A DNA stretch of 64,000 nucleotides from Actinomycetota bacterium. Its GTDB lineage: Bacteria; Actinomycetota; Acidimicrobiia; Acidimicrobiales; RAAP-2. The position numbers and the translations under genes were made by a program. Below are positions 63,193-64,000 of the stretch, piece by piece (within the stretch, counting starts at the first letter, position 1; the number at the start of each line of letters is the position of its first letter). The DNA is taken from assembly GCA_021324355.1 (NCBI GenBank), contig JAJPJD010000018.1:62001-126000 (forward strand), read 5' to 3'. The notes under the pieces are model-generated. The model did not search any database, had not been told where the DNA came from, and saw only the letters and a list, made by a program, of their open reading frames with translations.

Positions 63193-64000
63193 TCCAGGCC
63201 CTCGGGGACCGCGGGCCGGCCGCCGACCGAGCGGCGCATGGCTGCGTGCAGCGCATTGGGGGTCAGCACCCCGAGGTAGCGCTCCCCGTCGACCACCGGC
63301 AGCCAGCGAACGTCGTGCTGGAGCATCTCGCCCAGTGCGGCTCGCAAGGAGGCGCCCATCGGCACCTGGATCTCGAAGCGCACCAGGTGGTCCGAGACGC
63401 AGCCCGAGCGGGGCGGGTCGAGGTCAACCCATCCGACCAGGCGCTCGTCTCGGTCGACGACGACCGCCCACCGGCTCTCGGCGCTGGCCGCCCGTCGGCG
63501 GGCCTCGGTCATGGAGGTCTCCGGGGTGACGACCGGTGGGTGGAACAGGTCGTCGACCCCGATGCTCACCACCCCCAGTCGGCGGACCCCCCGGTCGGCG
63601 CCGACGAAGTCCGCCACGAACGGCGTCGCCGGTCGACCGAGCACCTCGGCCGGGGTGTCGTGCTGCTCGAGCACGCCGCCCTGGGAGAGCACCACGATCC
63701 GGTCGCCCAGCATCGCCGCCTCCTCGATGTCGTGCGTCACGAACACGATGGTCTTGTGGAGCTCGCGCTGCAGTTCGAGCAGCTGCTGCTGGAGGTGCTG
63801 GCGAGTGACCGGGTCGACCGCACCGAACGGCTCGTCCATCAGCAAGACCGGCGGGTCGCCTCCGAGCGCCCGGGCCACCCCCACCCGCTGGCGCTCCCCG
63901 CCCGACAGCTCATGGGGGTAGCGGGACCCGTAGCGGCGAGGGTCCAGTCCGACCAGCTCCAGCAGTTCGTGGACCCGCCGTTCCACCCTCGAGCGGTCCC
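63189..64000 (-). CDS. Glycine betaine/osmoprotectant-type ABC ATPase with CBS domains (5' end off window)
   Basis: The visible 270 residues lack the Walker A part, which lies beyond 64000. Present are RYPHELSGGERQRVGVARALG (signature), PVLLMDEPFGAVDPVTR (Walker B), the H-loop FVTHDIEEA, and a C-terminal regulatory half with two CBS motifs (VVTPETSMTEARRRA and VPMGASLRAALGEMLQHDVRWLPVVDG). This is the ProV/OpuCA layout for osmoprotectant uptake, in which CBS domains sense ionic strength. The apparent start at 63986 is internal. Confidence 0.9.
   Translation of the reverse strand, partial: DRSRVERRVHELLELVGLDPRRYGSRYPHELSGGERQRVGVARALGGDPPVLLMDEPFGAVDPVTRQHLQQQLLELQRELHKTIVFVTHDIEEAAMLGDRIVVLSQGGVLEQHDTPAEVLGRPATPFVADFVGADRGVRRLGVVSIGVDDLFHPPVVTPETSMTEARRRAASAESRWAVVVDRDERLVGWVDLDPPRSGCVSDHLVRFEIQVPMGASLRAALGEMLQHDVRWLPVVDGERYLGVLTPNALHAAMRRSVGGRPAVPEGLE

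Overview
The window is GC-rich DNA, with codon third positions almost all G or C, from a high-GC Gram-positive bacterium (Actinomycetota). Supporting signs are an Rv2466c-type DsbA-fold oxidoreductase, a PASTA-domain Ser/Thr kinase, an Lsr2-like DNA-binding tail, an MmpL-type transporter, mycobacterial-type SerC, and many GTG/TTG or apparently leaderless starts. The class cannot be fixed by eye; the mix would fit Acidimicrobiia or a relative (inference). I see no phage genes, insertion sequences, CRISPR arrays, tRNA or rRNA genes. It looks like ordinary chromosome.

Layout. 0-9 kb: an ArsR-SRPBCC fusion, a short HAD protein, an oxidoreductase with an FAD oxidase (AGPS-like), glutathione peroxidase, a HAD phosphatase, ileS and a 38-residue membrane protein. 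9-17 kb: an aldehyde dehydrogenase, then cysteine desulfurase, mnmA, ligA and a PASTA kinase, all on the + strand. 17-24.5 kb: a DsbA-like protein, an SDR/SCP2 pair, a CoA-transferase/acyl-CoA carboxyltransferase pair, an ERCC4-nuclease/Lsr2 fusion and an esterase. 24.5-30 kb: gatC-gatA-gatB with overlapping ends, then an MmpL-family transporter.

30-54.6 kb is a large amino-acid biosynthesis region: ilvD, ilvB-ilvN-ilvC, serC, an aspartate-type aminotransferase, serA, leuA, leuD-leuC-greA (reverse strand) and leuB-ilvE-cimA. Together these give valine, leucine and, through citramalate synthase with LeuCD and LeuB, isoleucine from pyruvate. SerC and SerA make serine. A SipW-type signal peptidase and its likely TasA-like substrate, a methyltransferase, a phosphotransferase, an ABC exporter and a class-I glutamine amidotransferase sit inside the region.

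The main regulatory finding is three independent attenuator-like leaders, upstream of ilvB, leuA and leuB. Each has a sigma70-like promoter placing transcription start 1-3 nt before a tiny ORF of 11-16 codons. That ORF holds a run of Ile/Leu/Val codons, ends at or next to a first hairpin, and is followed by a second hairpin resembling a terminator. ilvC appears to carry a one-base deletion in a G run that splits it into two frames.

54.6-64 kb: a type-B carboxylesterase, a secreted glycosidase-like protein, nitronate monooxygenase, a quinone oxidoreductase, a probably frameshifted nucleotidyltransferase gene, a divergent MFS exporter/HxlR regulator pair with a shared inverted-repeat operator, a nitroreductase, and the 3' part of a CBS-domain ABC ATPase that runs off the window end.
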